From NCBI GenBank assembly GCA_944324895.1, contig CALUYC010000020.1, forward strand, positions 1 through 33,102: a stretch of 33,102 nt of DNA. Reading direction: 5' to 3'. The stretch's first letter is position 1, and every line of letters begins with the position of its first letter. Below, piece after piece: positions 32,949-33,102 of this stretch. The position numbers and the translations under genes were made by a program. Below the pieces are notes generated by a model, which was not told the DNA's origin, ran no database searches, and worked only from the letters and a program-made list of their open reading frames with translations. This DNA is from Candidatus Gastranaerophilales bacterium (GTDB taxonomy: Bacteria; Cyanobacteriota; Vampirovibrionia; Gastranaerophilales; Gastranaerophilaceae).

Positions 32949-32984
32949 AAAAAAAAGGGCGCAATTTTTAAATGGAGTGCGCCC
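32949..32984 (-). terminator. Rho-independent terminator of the gene at the window's right edge
   Basis: On the minus strand, GGGCGCA at 32984-32978 pairs with TGCGCCC at 32963-32957 (14-base loop), followed by eight T residues. It ends the transcript of the partial gene at 33010. Confidence 0.9.
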
Positions 32985-33009
32985 GGATATGAATTAAGAT
33001 ACGAAAACT

Positions 33010-33102
33010 TTACTCATACTTTGTCCAATACACATACACATATCCGTTTTGTCCGTCTCCTCCCTTACCGGGGTTTCCTGTAGGATATGCTGTAGTATTA
33101 TA
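33010..33102 (-). CDS. C-terminal end of a glycine-rich protein (partial)
   Basis: Only the last 30 residues are in the window. They read TAYPTGNPGKGGDGQNGYVY followed by VYWTKYE and TAA. The Gly/Asn-rich, tyrosine-ended tail resembles the end of surface or collagen-like/prepilin-like repeat proteins, but the part available is too short for a family call. A strong terminator follows, which supports this being the real frame end. Confidence 0.6.
   Translation of the reverse strand, partial: YNTTAYPTGNPGKGGDGQNGYVYVYWTKYE

Noticed and set aside
32686-32997. Open frame giving a 103-residue protein with TRTPDLSITNRLL and IRTPDLLVRSQTL
   Set aside because: These strings are the translated complement of two tRNA genes, a well-known spurious protein.
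1-33102. Insertion sequences, prophage, CRISPR arrays, integration sites
   Set aside because: No transposase, integrase, phage structural gene, regularly spaced repeats or direct repeats at the tRNA genes were seen.

Overview
The window is AT-rich, densely packed bacterial chromosome. Genes are short-spaced or overlapping, with several translationally coupled starts and two convergent pairs whose stop codons interlock. No mobile element, CRISPR array, rRNA or integrase was found. Gene content includes a FlaG-like/FliS/FliT/FliD flagellar block, two HD-GYP proteins, TrmFO, a long Rel enzyme, ComEC and large membrane proteins with no family I recognise. The 673-residue protein has an SFRG motif near its N-terminus. 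Together these recall the non-photosynthetic cyanobacterial relatives Gastranaerophilales/Vampirovibrionia (Melainabacteria). That placement rests on memory of the style of these proteins, not a search, and is moderate at best.

Layout. 1-2.1 kb: 3' part of comEC, ending inside the convergent yebC. 2.9-3.9 kb: a small TPR protein coupled to a glutaredoxin, then a 51-codon ORF inside a nested inverted-repeat structure. 3.9-6.1 kb (minus): an FtsB/DivIC-like division protein, a PF06089-type asparaginase and an unrecognised coiled-coil protein. 6.2-10.2 kb (plus): flaG-like, fliS, fliT-like, a CDF metal transporter and fliD, closed by a strong terminator. 10.2-11.3 kb: rlmN (minus). 11.3-15.1 kb (plus): HD-GYP protein, trmFO and pepA, overlapping in series. 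15.1-17.2 kb: MscS-type channel (minus), TPR protein (plus), XRE regulator with a palindromic promoter region (minus). 17.5-20 kb: two unrecognised proteins facing each other across one bidirectional terminator. 20-20.35 kb: a hairpin-rich intergenic stretch with two tiny coupled ORFs, the second encoding a hydrophobic 27-residue peptide. 20.3-23.5 kb (minus): rel and ribF. 23.5-25.8 kb (plus): a DUF167 protein and a GAF-GGDEF-HD-GYP protein. 25.8-28.1 kb (minus): a GT2 glycosyltransferase and a membrane ArnT/PMT-like glycosyltransferase. 28.2-29.8 kb: a large TPR protein. 29.8-32.1 kb (minus): YbaK-type deacylase and a U32/RlhA-like protein. 32.2-33.1 kb: a GNAT acetyltransferase, two minus-strand tRNA genes, and the C-terminus of a glycine-rich protein running out of the window.

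The most notable observations are these. (1) The rel reading frame has an in-frame TAG at codon 3, right behind a well-formed promoter and ATG. (2) The 64-bp gap between the GT2 and TPR genes reads as two mirror-image promoters sharing one self-complementary -35 hexamer, each predicted to start transcription at the ATG. (3) Other genes also have a -10 box 6-8 nt from the ATG, suggesting that leaderless translation is common here. (4) Two small-ORF regions (about 3.65-3.86 kb and 20.08-20.35 kb) contain RNA-like secondary structure. Flagellar assembly and c-di-GMP genes are close enough to suggest coordinated control of motility, but that link is inference.
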